A stretch of 64,000 nt of DNA from Ruminococcus sp. NK3A76 (GCF_000686125.1 NZ_JMMA01000002.1:310001-374000); one strand, 5' to 3'; positions 1 through 8,605 are shown, counted from the stretch's first letter. The notes: generated by a model not told the origin, from the letters alone. A program made the numbers and translations.

Positions 1-14
1 AGAAAATATTTGTG

Positions 15-43
15 TTGCAAAAAGAATAATATTATGATATAAT
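15..43 (+). promoter_or_regulatory. Sigma-A type promoter of first gene
   Basis: TTGCAA at 15-20 and a perfect TATAAT at 38-43 with a 17-bp spacer. It lies about 75 bp before the first gene. Confidence 0.7.
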
Positions 44-119
44 AAGCATTGGCATTGTTTTATTTAAAAAGAAAGCAGCATATACGGCGTGCTTGTGACA
101 GAATACATTAAAGGTAAAG

Positions 120-758
120 GTGAAAACGGCTTTGAAATCAAAAAAAGAACGCCTTAAGGAACGATCACTTAAGCAGATAGAGCAGAAAAAAGAGATAGAA
201 AAAGAAGAACAGGAGCTTAAAGAAAAAGTCAGGGAAAAAGATACTCTCAGCCTTTCATCAGTAAGGCTGCTCAAAAAAGAGCCGATATACTGCCTTTTGC
301 TCAAACTCATAGCGGTGGGCGTTTATATCTATTCCTGCTTCTACTACGGCGGTGTGACTATTATAGGTATATTCACCGGGCAGGTGCATGAGGTGCCTAA
401 GAAATATGCTGTGTATATGCTCATAGGCGTTGTGCTGCTGCTTGCGGCGCTGCTGCTGATGTTCTTTAAAAAGTATATAGTTTCCTTCGTGCTCAATGCC
501 GCTGGAACTATATTATATATGAAGACTTCCGTATTTCTTGTAGAAACAGTGCGAAGAATGCTTAACGATAACTACATAAGTGACCCTGATATACAAAACC
601 TTGATAAGATCTATGTGCGCCGCCATTATCCCGAGATAGCTTTTCTTGTTCTGGGGCTGGTGCTGCTGCTTATCAGTATCATCAGGCGCTATCTCAGATA
701 CCGCAAGCTAAGAAACGAGCGTGACAACGCACCTGTCAAGAGCATCATCGACGACTGA
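120..758 (+). CDS. Small multi-pass membrane protein, unknown function
   Basis: This 212-residue protein is not one I recognise. The first 45 residues are a Lys/Glu-rich helix, probably a cytosolic coiled coil. Hydrophobic segments follow at about residues 58-80, 95-115, 120-140 and 175-192, and the end is basic (RRYLRYRKLRNER), which by the positive-inside rule should be cytosolic. The start is GTG at 120, just after the purine-rich AAAGGTAAAG. It is a single-gene unit with its own promoter; a 180-bp palindromic repeat and a terminator follow. No catalytic motif is visible. Confidence 0.6.
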   Translation: MKTALKSKKERLKERSLKQIEQKKEIEKEEQELKEKVREKDTLSLSSVRLLKKEPIYCLLLKLIAVGVYIYSCFYYGGVTIIGIFTGQVHEVPKKYAVYMLIGVVLLLAALLLMFFKKYIVSFVLNAAGTILYMKTSVFLVETVRRMLNDNYISDPDIQNLDKIYVRRHYPEIAFLVLGLVLLLISIIRRYLRYRKLRNERDNAPVKSIIDD

Positions 759-796
759 GAAAGTGTGTTTTTGACTGTGTAATATTGTTATAAAAC

Positions 797-976
797 TTAA
801 GGCAACACCGCCGGGCCACCGGCGGATACCTTTGCACGCCATCCACTTGCAAATTTTCCGTCATATTACCCAAATTTACCTTGAAATACGTTAGTATTCC
901 TGCGGTAAATTTAGCCAATCTGACGAAAAATTTGACTGCGTGTCTGACGTACAATGGCCCAGCGGTGTTGCCTTAA
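797..976 (+). repeat. 180-bp palindromic TTAA-flanked repeat, copy 1
   Basis: Ends are TTAAGGCAACACCGC and its exact reverse complement; the interior is an imperfect palindrome (TTTTCCGTCATAT against a reverse-complemented AATCTGACGAAAAA). Other full copies are at 4659, 35630 (inverted) and 55177. This is the most diverged interior of the set. It lies between the gene and its terminator, so it is probably transcribed as one long hairpin. Confidence 0.85.
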
Positions 977-991
977 TAAAAGTATAAAAAG

Positions 992-1014
992 CGCACCTGC
1001 CGGGTGCGTTTTTT
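992..1014 (+). terminator. Intrinsic terminator
   Basis: Stem CGCACC (992-997) with GGTGCG (1003-1008), five-base loop, then six T. It ends the transcript of the first gene after the palindromic repeat. Confidence 0.8.
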
Positions 1015-1028
1015 GTTGTATTTTCGGG

Positions 1029-1058
1029 TTGACAAGGGGAGCTTTTGTGTGATATAAT
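1029..1058 (+). promoter_or_regulatory. Sigma-A promoter of the MBOAT/DHHW operon
   Basis: TTGACA at 1029-1034 and TATAAT at 1053-1058, 18-bp spacer, both perfect consensus. The predicted transcript start near 1065 makes the ATG at 1068 too early and favours the ATG at 1110. Confidence 0.85.
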
Positions 1059-1109
1059 AATTAATGTATGTCGATATGTGTGGTTTTTTGTACACATAAA
1101 GGCGATTTG

Positions 1110-2561
1110 ATGATAAAGGGGATTTTGTTTTTGGTTTTTGCAGATCTTTTCTTTATATACTTCTTTCTGCCCGTCTGTTTGATATTCTATTTCATGACGA
1201 GGAACCTGCATATCAGAAACGCCGTGCTGATAGTTTTCTCACTGGTGTTCTATGCGTGGGGCGAGCCTGTGTGGGTCTGCCTGCTGGTGTTCTCGGCGGT
1301 GGTCGATTACATAAACGGCCTTGTGATAGAAAAAAACCGGGGCAAAACGCCGGCGAGGCTTGCAGTCGTCTGCTCGCTCGTGATAAACTTAGGGCTTCTC
1401 GTGGCGTTCAAGTATTCAGGCTTTATAGTCGAGAATGTCAATAACCTTGTCGGCACAGAGTTCACCGTGCCGAATATAAGGCTGCCGATAGGCATATCCT
1501 TCTATACCTTCCAGACGATATCCTATACTATCGACTGCTATAGAGATAAGGTGCCCACACAGCATAATTTCTTCAAGTTCCTTATGTATGTGTCGCTTTT
1601 CCCGCAGCTCGTCGCAGGGCCTATAGTGCGCTATTCGACGATAGGCAAGGAGATAGAATACCGCACCTCGGATATGCAGATGGTGTCAGAGGGCATCTCA
1701 CGCATAATCTTAGGCCTTGGCAAAAAGGTCATCATCGCAAACGCTATCAGCAAGATAGTTTCCACCTGCTTCGGCGAGGCATCAGACGGCTATGCGGCTG
1801 TAAGCACAGTGTCTGTGACAGGTGCATGGTTCGGCGGAATAATGGTCGCACTGTGGTATTACTACGATTTCTCGGGATATTCCGATATAGCCATAGGTCT
1901 TGGCAGGATATTCGGCTTCCACTTTGATGAGAACTTCAAGTATCCGCTCATATCCAAGTCTATTTCTGAATTCTGGCGCAGATGGCATATATCCCTCTCG
2001 TCGTGGTTCCGTGATTATGTGTATATCCCCCTCGGCGGCAACAGGGTCAGCAAGGGCAGGCATCTGCTCAATATAATGATAGTCTGGTCGCTCACAGGCC
2101 TTTGGCACGGTGCGAGCTGGAACTTCCCGATATGGGGCATATACTTCGGCATCTTCCTGCTTATCGAGATAGGCATAGGCAAGGAGAGGCTTCAAAAGAT
2201 CCCTGCCGTGCTGCTGCATATCTATACCGTGCTCGTGGTAGGCTTCGGCTTCGGTATATTCTACTTTGACAAGACAGGGCCGCTTTTGAAGTTCTTCAAG
2301 GCGACAGTCGGCGCTAACGGCAACCCGTTAACTGATACTATAACCAAGACAGTTATCAGGAACAACGCATATATACTTGTGGCAGTCGTGCTGTTTACCA
2401 TGCCTATCGTTCCCAAGATAAAGGAGCGCTGCATGAAAAACAGAACGAGCGCTGTCGTGATACAGTCAGCAGGCGTTGTGTGCAACCTTGCCATACTGCT
2501 TATTTGCAGCATACTGCTCGTTAATACTACAAATAATCCGTTCTTGTATTTCAGATTCTGA
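1110..2561 (+). CDS. MBOAT family O-acyltransferase (AlgI/PatA-like)
   Basis: Membrane-bound O-acyltransferase of about 483 residues with some ten hydrophobic segments. The family signature is present: SEFWRRWHISLSSWFRDYVYIPLGG, a region typical of AlgI, PatA and DltB relatives, followed by the invariant His in TGLWHGASWNF (His333 from this start). It probably moves an acyl group, usually acetyl, across the membrane for transfer to an exported polysaccharide. The start at 1110 has AAAGGCGA five bases upstream; an in-frame ATG at 1068 lies at the transcript start and has no ribosome site. The next gene, 13 bp on, encodes the extracellular partner type. The acceptor polymer cannot be read from the sequence. 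Confidence 0.9.
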   Translation: MIKGILFLVFADLFFIYFFLPVCLIFYFMTRNLHIRNAVLIVFSLVFYAWGEPVWVCLLVFSAVVDYINGLVIEKNRGKTPARLAVVCSLVINLGLLVAFKYSGFIVENVNNLVGTEFTVPNIRLPIGISFYTFQTISYTIDCYRDKVPTQHNFFKFLMYVSLFPQLVAGPIVRYSTIGKEIEYRTSDMQMVSEGISRIILGLGKKVIIANAISKIVSTCFGEASDGYAAVSTVSVTGAWFGGIMVALWYYYDFSGYSDIAIGLGRIFGFHFDENFKYPLISKSISEFWRRWHISLSSWFRDYVYIPLGGNRVSKGRHLLNIMIVWSLTGLWHGASWNFPIWGIYFGIFLLIEIGIGKERLQKIPAVLLHIYTVLVVGFGFGIFYFDKTGPLLKFFKATVGANGNPLTDTITKTVIRNNAYILVAVVLFTMPIVPKIKERCMKNRTSAVVIQSAGVVCNLAILLICSILLVNTTNNPFLYFRF

Positions 2562-2574
2562 CAGGTGAGTTATT

Positions 2575-4614
2575 ATGAAGAATAAAGACAAAAAGCCGCT
2601 TGACGGCAGCTTTGACCCCTCAAAGCAGCTTGAAAAGCTCGATAAGCTCTTTGCCGAGAGCATAAGCCGGCTCGACAGCTTCGACGCTCTGACCGGCAAT
2701 GACGAGTGGGAAAAGGTCGATGAGGAGGCCGCCGCTAAAACAAAGGCGGATATCGACGAGCAGTTCATGGCTCTTGAGGTTATAAAAAAGGCTAAAAAGG
2801 AAAAGAAGCACAAGGAAACCAAAGAGAAAAAAGAACCCGAAGTGGTCACAGAGACTAAAGAAGAAACTGAGGTCAGCGAGACTGAGGACAGTGTACCTGA
2901 GACCAAGGAGCCTGAGGACAGCGAGCCTTCGGAGGAAAGCGAAAAGGCACAGGAGACAGAGGAGGAGCAGGAGCCCCCGGCAGAGCTTGATAACCCCTAT
3001 GTGCCCGATGACCTTAATGAGAAGAAAAAGAAAAAGTACGAGCCTGTTCTCCCTGTAGTTTTTGAGGGGGAGGACGCTGTGATAAAGATGACTGTCTCTG
3101 ACGATGAGGAGGAGGCTATCGAGCAGGAAAGGCTGCTTGCCAAGGAGGAGTACGACAAGCTGTTTGAGGAGCTCTATCATGTTGAGCCGCCCAAAAAGCG
3201 TGAGCCCAACCTCTTCCGCTCGGAGTTCCGCTTTATAAACGCTGCCTGCTGCCTGCTGTGCATATTCGGCATATTTGCATATCTGCTATTTGCCGACCGA
3301 GAGAGCGGCTTTATAAACTCGGAAAACAGAATGCTCGCTACAATGCCGAGCTTTTCAAAGGACAGCTACTTTGACGGCAGCTTTGCAAAGAAAGTGACCG
3401 AGTATTTTACAGACACAGTTCCCGGCAGAGAGGAGCTCAAAAGAATGAGCGCTGATATAACCTCTCACTACGGCCCCAAGGACGACGTAAAGATATCCTC
3501 AAACGTCAAGGTCGTCAAGAAAGAGGTGCTCGAAGAGCCCTCAAAGATAGTGACTACTGCTACTGCCAATGTCAATATAGCTGCTGTGGTAGACGACGAC
3601 AGCTCTGAAGAGGACGGCGGCGACGGCGGCGAGCCCAAGGAGACAGAGCCTGAGGAAAAGATAACCACCATGCAGGAGCAGGTAAAGCAGGTGGAGACAA
3701 ACTTTGATGAGGGCACTGTCTACGGCAGCGTTATCGTCGAGGGCTCGGGCAACAATGTTAGAGCAGTCTCGGCTTTCTACGGTACTTTTGAAAACTCTGA
3801 GCTTTATGCAAAGACGATAAACAAGTACAAGCAGGAGCTCGGCAGCAAGGTGAATGTCTATAATATGCCTATACCGATATCCTCGGCATACTATATCCCC
3901 AAGAACTTTGAGGACACGGTTGCGAGCCAGCCTGACAATATCGAGGTCATGAGGCGAAACGTCAAGGACATCATCACGGTTGATGTTTACCCTGAGCTTG
4001 AAAAGCACACCGAGGAGTATATCTATTCCCGTACAGACCACCACTGGCAGCCGCTTGGCGCATACTACGCAGGCAAGATATTTGCAGAAGCAGCAGGCGT
4101 AAACTACCCTGAGCTCTCGGAATACGGCAGATACTTCAAGGAAGACTTCTGCGGCACTATGTATATGTACAGCGACTACAACGAGGAGATAAAGAACCAC
4201 CCCGACACCTTCACATACTTCAAGCCGAAGAATGAATACAAGACCTACTACTACAACACCGACTTCACAAACAAGAGGGAAGACGTGCTGTTCTATGACT
4301 ACGCAGAGGGTGTCAACACCTACTCTGTATTCATGGGCGGCGACGAGCTCATCTGCCAGATAGACACCGACGTCAAGAACGGCCGTACACTCGTTATCTT
4401 CAAGGACAGCTTCGGCAATGCTCTTGTTCCGTTCATGGTAGGCGGCTTTGAGCATATCTATGTTGTCGATTTCAGATACTTCAACGTAAATGCTATAGAC
4501 TTCCTGAAGCAAGTCAAGTGTACCGACCTGCTGTTTGCGATGTCGATATCCTCTATGGACACCCCCTCGCACATCACAACTCTTGATAACGACAGGATAC
4601 AGTACAGGAAATAA
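2575..4614 (+). CDS. DHHW/AlgX-like acetyltransferase partner with long acidic N-terminus
   Basis: 679 residues. Residues 1-218 are very rich in Glu, Lys and Asp and look disordered and cytosolic. A transmembrane helix follows at about 221-240, then an SGNH-like extracytoplasmic domain. The motif TDHHW (residues 487-491) and KDSFG (Ser612) match the AlgJ/AlgX/DHHW family, where a Ser-His-Asp set takes the acyl group delivered by the MBOAT partner and passes it to a polysaccharide. A Pro/Glu/Asp-rich insert sits at about 335-365. It is co-transcribed with the MBOAT gene. The cytosolic extension of more than 200 residues is unusual; family members generally start close to the membrane helix. 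Confidence 0.85.
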   Translation: MKNKDKKPLDGSFDPSKQLEKLDKLFAESISRLDSFDALTGNDEWEKVDEEAAAKTKADIDEQFMALEVIKKAKKEKKHKETKEKKEPEVVTETKEETEVSETEDSVPETKEPEDSEPSEESEKAQETEEEQEPPAELDNPYVPDDLNEKKKKKYEPVLPVVFEGEDAVIKMTVSDDEEEAIEQERLLAKEEYDKLFEELYHVEPPKKREPNLFRSEFRFINAACCLLCIFGIFAYLLFADRESGFINSENRMLATMPSFSKDSYFDGSFAKKVTEYFTDTVPGREELKRMSADITSHYGPKDDVKISSNVKVVKKEVLEEPSKIVTTATANVNIAAVVDDDSSEEDGGDGGEPKETEPEEKITTMQEQVKQVETNFDEGTVYGSVIVEGSGNNVRAVSAFYGTFENSELYAKTINKYKQELGSKVNVYNMPIPISSAYYIPKNFEDTVASQPDNIEVMRRNVKDIITVDVYPELEKHTEEYIYSRTDHHWQPLGAYYAGKIFAEAAGVNYPELSEYGRYFKEDFCGTMYMYSDYNEEIKNHPDTFTYFKPKNEYKTYYYNTDFTNKREDVLFYDYAEGVNTYSVFMGGDELICQIDTDVKNGRTLVIFKDSFGNALVPFMVGGFEHIYVVDFRYFNVNAIDFLKQVKCTDLLFAMSISSMDTPSHITTLDNDRIQYRK

Positions 4615-4658
4615 TCAGGTAACAGGTAACAGTTGAGGTATCGGCTACGCCGATGTAT

Positions 4659-4838
4659 TTAAGGCAACACCGCACAAAGACCGCCTGACGGCTTTGTACG
4701 CATCTTACTTGCAGCTTTTCCGTCATATCGCCCAAATCCACCTTGAAATACGGTAGTATTCCTGCGGCAGATCTGGGTGATCTGACGAAAAATCTGACTG
4801 CGTGATCTGCGCACAATCTTCGTGCGGTATTGCCTTAA
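4659..4838 (+). repeat. 180-bp palindromic TTAA-flanked repeat, copy 2
   Basis: Same length and ends as copy 1 (TTAAGGCAACACCGC to GTATTGCCTTAA). It sits inside the heptamer element H1, after its first hairpin. Confidence 0.85.
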
Positions 4839-4844
4839 AAGATC

Positions 4845-4877
4845 AGCCCCCGAGGTTTTCATAACTTCGGGGGCTTT
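4845..4877 (+). terminator. Intrinsic terminator of the MBOAT/DHHW operon
   Basis: Nine-pair GC stem AGCCCCCGA (4845-4853) with TCGGGGGCT (4867-4875), short T run after it. Confidence 0.75.
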
Positions 4878-4979
4878 GCTGTTGGGGGAGGAACCGCCCG
4901 AACGTGCATACGTCCGCCTTTGGCGGAAACCTTACCTGTTACCTGTTACCTGTAACCTGTTACCTGAAAAAGCCCCCTG

Positions 4980-5008
4980 TTTACAAAAAGCGTAAAGTGT
5001 GGTATAAT
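4980..5008 (+). promoter_or_regulatory. Sigma-A promoter
   Basis: TTTACA at 4980-4985 and TATAAT at 5003-5008, 17-bp spacer. It drives the 191-residue gene and probably ppa and the membrane gene behind it. Confidence 0.75.
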
Positions 5009-5038
5009 GTCATAAAGACCACTTTGGGGGTGAAGGAT

Positions 5039-5614
5039 ATGGAAAATGAAAAGTTTCAGCTTATCAATGGCGTCGATGTTGAGCTCGACGATAGCGTGAT
5101 AAGCGCATATACAGAGAATGATTCCGGCTTTGAGGCGGTGGTGAGCGCTGAGAAGATTCCTCAGCTCGTGGGCAGCTTTATAGGTCTGCTCGATGAGCCT
5201 GTTTTCTTCTTTCTTGAACTGCCTAAAAACGCCGACGAAGAAGACACGGGGTATGATATCTACTACCTCGACAACTGCACCATACCCGTTGCAAAGGCTA
5301 TCATGAAGCGCTACGGCGAGCTGCTCGTGCAGGACGGTATATCACGCTTCGGCTTCGGGTCGCATTCTTCAAACGACGAGATATATGTTATGGACTATCA
5401 GCAGATATCCATTTACTGCCCCGAAAAGCGAAAGACCGCAGCCCTGCTCTCAGACCTTAGCATAAAGAAGGTCAACAAGCTCAGAACAATGTGGGAGGGC
5501 TTCTCTGAGGAGACCCCCGGCATCAGCCTGAGAGTAGACGTAAACGGCGAGAATGTTTTTGATATAGTCGAAAACCTTAAAAGCGAAGGAATGTATAAAG
5601 CAGAAGACAAGTAA
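5039..5614 (+). CDS. Conserved-looking soluble protein, unknown function
   Basis: 191 residues with no signal peptide or membrane helix, acidic overall; I do not recognise the family. The start at ATG 5039 follows GGGGGTGAAGGAT; the reading frame runs further upstream into the heptamer repeats, but that part is repeat DNA and lies before the promoter. It is first in a probable operon with inorganic pyrophosphatase (20 bp on) and a translationally coupled membrane protein. Alternating hydrophobic stretches such as [10 protein letters not shown] and [15 protein letters not shown] suggest an alpha/beta fold. Confidence 0.6.
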   Translation: MENEKFQLINGVDVELDDSVISAYTENDSGFEAVVSAEKIPQLVGSFIGLLDEPVFFFLELPKNADEEDTGYDIYYLDNCTIPVAKAIMKRYGELLVQDGISRFGFGSHSSNDEIYVMDYQQISIYCPEKRKTAALLSDLSIKKVNKLRTMWEGFSEETPGISLRVDVNGENVFDIVENLKSEGMYKAEDK

Positions 5615-5634
5615 CAGAAAGGAAAGTGAAGTTT

Positions 5635-6165
5635 ATGAACATCTGGCACGATATTTCACCCAAGGCGATAAGCAAAAAGAAATTCACCTCAGTTATCGAG
5701 ATACCCAAGGGCTCAAAGGTCAAGTATGAGCTTGACAAGACGACAGGCCTTCTCAAAATGGACAGAATTCTTTATACCTCGACCCACTACCCGGCAAATT
5801 ACGGCTTTATACCGAGGACATATGCCGAGGACGGCGACCCTCTCGATGTGCTCGTGCTCTGTTCTGAGACGCTCGTGCCGCTGTCGCTCGTTGACTGCTA
5901 CCCGATAGGCGTTATATCCATGCTCGATAACGGCGCTGCTGACGAGAAGATAATCGCTATACCCTTCAATGACCCTACATACAATATGTATACCGATATA
6001 TCCCAGCTGCCTGCGCATATCTTTGATGAGATGAGCCATTTCTTCACGGTGTATAAGCAGCTTGAAGGCAAGGACACCGTGATAGACGATGTAAAGGGCG
6101 AACAGGAGGCAGTTGAGATAGTTCAGTCCTGCATGGACAGATATATCGAGTACTACTGTAAATGA
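5635..6165 (+). CDS. ppa: Inorganic pyrophosphatase, family I
   Basis: Hydrolyses cytosolic pyrophosphate to two phosphates, pulling biosynthetic reactions forward. 176 residues, the usual length for bacterial family I enzymes. The signature DGDPLDVLV carries the metal-binding Asp residues, and the stretch [12 protein letters not shown] is also typical. ATG 5635 is preferred over GTG 5626, because AAAGG at 5618-5622 is only three bases from the GTG. The stop codon overlaps the next start as ATGA, which implies translational coupling. Confidence 0.95.
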   Translation: MNIWHDISPKAISKKKFTSVIEIPKGSKVKYELDKTTGLLKMDRILYTSTHYPANYGFIPRTYAEDGDPLDVLVLCSETLVPLSLVDCYPIGVISMLDNGAADEKIIAIPFNDPTYNMYTDISQLPAHIFDEMSHFFTVYKQLEGKDTVIDDVKGEQEAVEIVQSCMDRYIEYYCK

Positions 6166-8009
6166 CACCGTTTGAAAAGAGCTTCAGGGAGCTTAGGTTT
6201 AAGATGACACTGCGTGGCGTTGTCTTCGCAGTGCTTATGATAAGCATGGTCGTTTCGATGTTTGTCGGGGCTGTGCGTATCCCGTCAAGGACAGCAAATG
6301 AAACGGCTATCTCTGCGGTGAAAGAGTCACTCTACACGATAGCCGTGTGTGACCTGATGGCGGCTTTCTGCCTGCTGGGGGCTGTGTATCTTATCCTTGA
6401 TGCTTTTGCTATGCTCATACGAAACAAGACCTCGTCTGTTAAGGTCTATAAAATGCTCAAAGACCCCGGCAACCCGCACCTTAAGCCTGACAACAGGCCT
6501 GCGAAGCTGTTTGTAAAGAGCATCATAGGATATATCATCGCTCTCGGTGCGGCAGGGTTCATTTCAGTGTTTTGCTTTTGCAGGTCGCATTCGTTTCTCT
6601 GTACGGCGGAGGGCGATTTCGGCATAAAGCATCTGCGCAACACTATCTATAACGTCACGCTTGACGAAAAGCTTGAAAGTATATCCACAGGCTATATCGA
6701 CGTTATGACATTTGAGACCTGCGGAGTGCCGTATATCGACAAGCTCGGCTCGGATGACAACTGCTGCTGGGTCAAGACTGCCGACGGCGTGAGCCTGCCG
6801 ATAACAGCGCTCGATAAAGCAGTCATGCAAAAGCTATGGGAGCGCAACGAAAAGCGCCGTGAGAATATCATTAAGGTGAGATACTTTAAGCGCTCGGGGC
6901 TTATCGAGTCGTATGAGTTCGTGTCTGACCACAGGGATATCGAGAGGTTTGACCTGCCGAAGGTGGGGCTGGAGCTTGATGACAGCTTTGTCGTTACAAG
7001 GCCTGAGGACATGAAGGAGTACGGCGATATCGCATGGCTTGTCGAGCGAAACGGCGAGCTTATGCACCCAAAGAGCGAGAGCGGCAGCCTGCCGTATTCT
7101 CTCCCGGCACTGACAAAGACGCTGGATATACCGGCTGTCGAGTGGGATGGCAGGGAGGATATCACAGGCGAGTATACTGTGACGCTCGTCAAGGTGTTCA
7201 CATACCCTGACCCTGAGGGGTACTCAGACCCTGAGACAGAGGTATTGCCGGTGAGCGACACTGTCAGCTTCACTGTCGCAGGCGGAAGCGATATCATAAA
7301 AGCTCTCGGCGATGAAAAGCTAAATATAACTGTCGATGAAAAGGCGTTTACCGTGACTATGCCAAAGCTGCCCGACGGCTTTGCGAGGTATGTCGATATC
7401 TACCTTGCGCAGGAGATGACAGGCAGGCTGGTCGGCACAGAGTTCGGCTATAACCCCTATACGATAAACTATGACTACGCCGAGGGGCAGACTATCAACC
7501 TGCGCAGTATATCCGCACATCACAGGATATATGCCTATGCCCTTGACGATGAGGGGAACGCTGTGCCTATAAGCAACATAGTCGAGTTTGACTATATGAC
7601 CGATGAAGACCGGAGCGATGAGGACGAGCGGCAGAAAAAGCTCGAATTCTTCGAGCCTGTGCTTCAGGCGCTCGAAAACCACGACTCGGCGGCGATAAAG
7701 GCATTGTTTTCAAAGAACGTGATAGACAACAACGCCGATATCGACAAGAGCATAGAGAAGATATTTAAGATATACAAGGGCGGAAGGATAGACCGTGATG
7801 CGCTCTATCCCTATACCGAGGAATACACCTCCTACGACGGCAAGACGCAGGAATGCTACGGCAATCTGTGGATAACCACCGTTGAGGGCACCTCCTGCCG
7901 CATAGATATCACCAGGTGCTATAAAAACGGCGATATCAAGGACAACGTCGGCATGACGTATTTCAGTATATCAGACGGCGAGACTTACGATTCGTTCACT
8001 ATAAGATGA
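6162..8009 (+). CDS. Membrane protein with large exported domain, unknown function
   Basis: 615 residues. Three hydrophobic helices near residues 15-37, 52-77 and 110-135 precede about 480 residues predicted to be outside the membrane. The exported part has beta-rich stretches such as [18 protein letters not shown], which suggest one or two immunoglobulin-like sandwiches, and a more helical part from about 480. I see no catalytic signature. The gene is coupled to ppa through an ATGA overlap and is followed by a terminator. Why a pyrophosphatase should be coupled to it is not evident. Confidence 0.7.
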   Translation: MTPFEKSFRELRFKMTLRGVVFAVLMISMVVSMFVGAVRIPSRTANETAISAVKESLYTIAVCDLMAAFCLLGAVYLILDAFAMLIRNKTSSVKVYKMLKDPGNPHLKPDNRPAKLFVKSIIGYIIALGAAGFISVFCFCRSHSFLCTAEGDFGIKHLRNTIYNVTLDEKLESISTGYIDVMTFETCGVPYIDKLGSDDNCCWVKTADGVSLPITALDKAVMQKLWERNEKRRENIIKVRYFKRSGLIESYEFVSDHRDIERFDLPKVGLELDDSFVVTRPEDMKEYGDIAWLVERNGELMHPKSESGSLPYSLPALTKTLDIPAVEWDGREDITGEYTVTLVKVFTYPDPEGYSDPETEVLPVSDTVSFTVAGGSDIIKALGDEKLNITVDEKAFTVTMPKLPDGFARYVDIYLAQEMTGRLVGTEFGYNPYTINYDYAEGQTINLRSISAHHRIYAYALDDEGNAVPISNIVEFDYMTDEDRSDEDERQKKLEFFEPVLQALENHDSAAIKALFSKNVIDNNADIDKSIEKIFKIYKGGRIDRDALYPYTEEYTSYDGKTQECYGNLWITTVEGTSCRIDITRCYKNGDIKDNVGMTYFSISDGETYDSFTIR

Positions 8010-8014
8010 TGTTT

Positions 8015-8055
8015 ACCCTGTGAGGGCTGTGCTGCCCTTGCAGGGTGTCTTTTTT
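8015..8055 (+). terminator. Intrinsic terminator
   Basis: Two-step stem: ACCCTG (8015-8020) with CAGGGT (8041-8046) and AGGGC (8023-8027) with GCCCT (8034-8038), followed by six T. Confidence 0.75.
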
Positions 8056-8118
8056 GGCGCTTGTAATAATTATCTCATTTAACATAAAATGCGTAACCCT
8101 TTTGAAATAATTGCCGCC

Positions 8119-8130
8119 CACAATATGTAG
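8119..8130 (-). promoter_or_regulatory. NrdR-box-like motif, site 1
   Basis: CACAATATGTAG, in context reading ACACTACATATTGTGG on the minus strand, close to the NrdR box ACACTATATATTGTGT. The same 12-mer recurs at 8276-8287 and an 11/12 inverted match at 8387-8398. No ribonucleotide reductase gene is nearby, so the regulator is a guess. Confidence 0.4.
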
Positions 8131-8198
8131 TGTCTGCGCCGTTTGCTTTTAAAAAGTAAAAAAATTAGTCAAAATACGAGAAAATGATGAAAAACCTA

Positions 8199-8227
8199 TT
8201 GACGAATACAAGATATTGTGGTATAGT
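8199..8227 (+). promoter_or_regulatory. Sigma-A promoter of candidate small RNA
   Basis: TTGACG at 8199-8204 and TATAGT at 8222-8227 with a 17-bp spacer. No gene with a ribosome site starts within the next 350 bp before the mraZ promoter. Confidence 0.6.
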
Positions 8228-8275
8228 TATATATGTAAGAGTAAATTGACAATATACTGATATATGAACTGCCGA

Positions 8276-8287
8276 CACAATATGTAG
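8276..8287 (-). promoter_or_regulatory. NrdR-box-like motif, site 2
   Basis: Second exact copy of CACAATATGTAG, 157 bp from site 1 and about 42 bp downstream of the predicted small-RNA start, where a bound repressor would block elongation. Confidence 0.4.
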
Positions 8288-8305
8288 ATGTGCGGCAAAT
8301 ATGCT

Positions 8306-8340
8306 GCCGGCTGTGCTGAAAATCGCAGTCGGGTGTTTTT
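8306..8340 (+). terminator. Terminator of candidate small RNA
   Basis: CCGGCTGTG (8307-8315) pairs, with G-U pairs, to CGCAGTCGG (8324-8332); five T follow at 8336-8340. Confidence 0.6.
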
Positions 8341-8386
8341 GCAGCGCTGGGCGTTCATAAAAATTTTACATATTACAGGCTGGTTA

Positions 8387-8398
8387 CTACATATCGTG
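8387..8398 (+). promoter_or_regulatory. NrdR-box-like motif, site 3 (inverted, one mismatch)
   Basis: CTACATATCGTG is the reverse complement of the 12-mer at 8119 and 8276 with one change. It lies within GTTAC...GTAAC and about 95 bp before the mraZ promoter. Confidence 0.3.
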
Positions 8399-8492
8399 CA
8401 ATTGTAACATCACTCGCCCATAAATGCAGTATTGCGACGGCGGTTTTCCCTTGTTTACACCCCATATGAAGGAAAATGAAATAAATGTTCGG

Positions 8493-8521
8493 TTGCAATT
8501 TATAAAATAATAGTGTATAAT
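8493..8521 (+). promoter_or_regulatory. mraZ / dcw cluster promoter
   Basis: TTGCAA at 8493-8498 and TATAAT at 8516-8521, 17-bp spacer. Together with the MraZ boxes just downstream it is the likely main entry for transcription of the dcw cluster. Confidence 0.8.
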
Positions 8522-8536
8522 ATGTGTATCGGCGGT

Positions 8537-8566
8537 AAAAAGTGCGAAAAAGTGGTATTGAGTGCC
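8537..8566 (+). promoter_or_regulatory. MraZ operator: three AGTG repeats at 10-bp spacing
   Basis: AGTG at 8541, 8551 and 8561, the first two preceded by AAAA. MraZ is known to bind a few direct repeats of (A)AGTGG or GTGGG type spaced 10 bp apart upstream of its own gene. The location between the promoter and mraZ supports autoregulation. Confidence 0.75.
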
Positions 8567-8605
8567 TAAATCGCATAAATCCAGACGCCGTAAGGGGTGG
8601 ATCCG

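Larger units (their letters stand above)
4616..4966 (+). repeat. Heptamer-array intergenic element H1 (interrupted by a palindromic repeat)
   Basis: Left array of TAACAGG units (4616-4633), GAGGTATC plus hairpin TCGGCTACGCCGA, then a nested 180-bp palindromic repeat, a terminator, the hairpin TCCGCCTTTGGCGGA, and a right array of five TTACCTG-type units (4932-4966). The promoter of the next gene starts 14 bp beyond the array. Confidence 0.8.
8234..8340 (+). ncRNA. Candidate small RNA of about 107 nt
   Basis: Starts about 7 bp after the promoter at 8222-8227. It contains a hairpin TGCCG-A-CAC (8270-8278) with GTGCGGCA (8290-8297), whose loop holds the NrdR-box-like motif, and ends in a GC hairpin followed by five T. 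I find no convincing reading frame inside it. It matches no RNA family I can name. Confidence 0.4.

Noticed and set aside
745-1211. Open minus-strand frames across the first palindromic repeat
   Set aside because: They are products of the palindromic repeat (the same peptide appears at 4574-4816 and 55017-55334) and of the MBOAT gene's antisense; no ribosome site or promoter serves them.
3541-4572. Long antisense frame opposite the DHHW gene (343 codons)
   Set aside because: An antisense shadow caused by codon use (frequent GAC/GAG/TAC); it has no ribosome site, and the real gene has clear motifs.
4904-5038. Extended N-terminus of the 191-residue protein
   Set aside because: It would be coded by the heptamer array and by promoter DNA; the ATG at 5039 has the ribosome site.
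8373-8576. 67-codon minus-strand frame opposite the mraZ promoter
   Set aside because: It overlaps the mraZ promoter and operator, and has no ribosome site.
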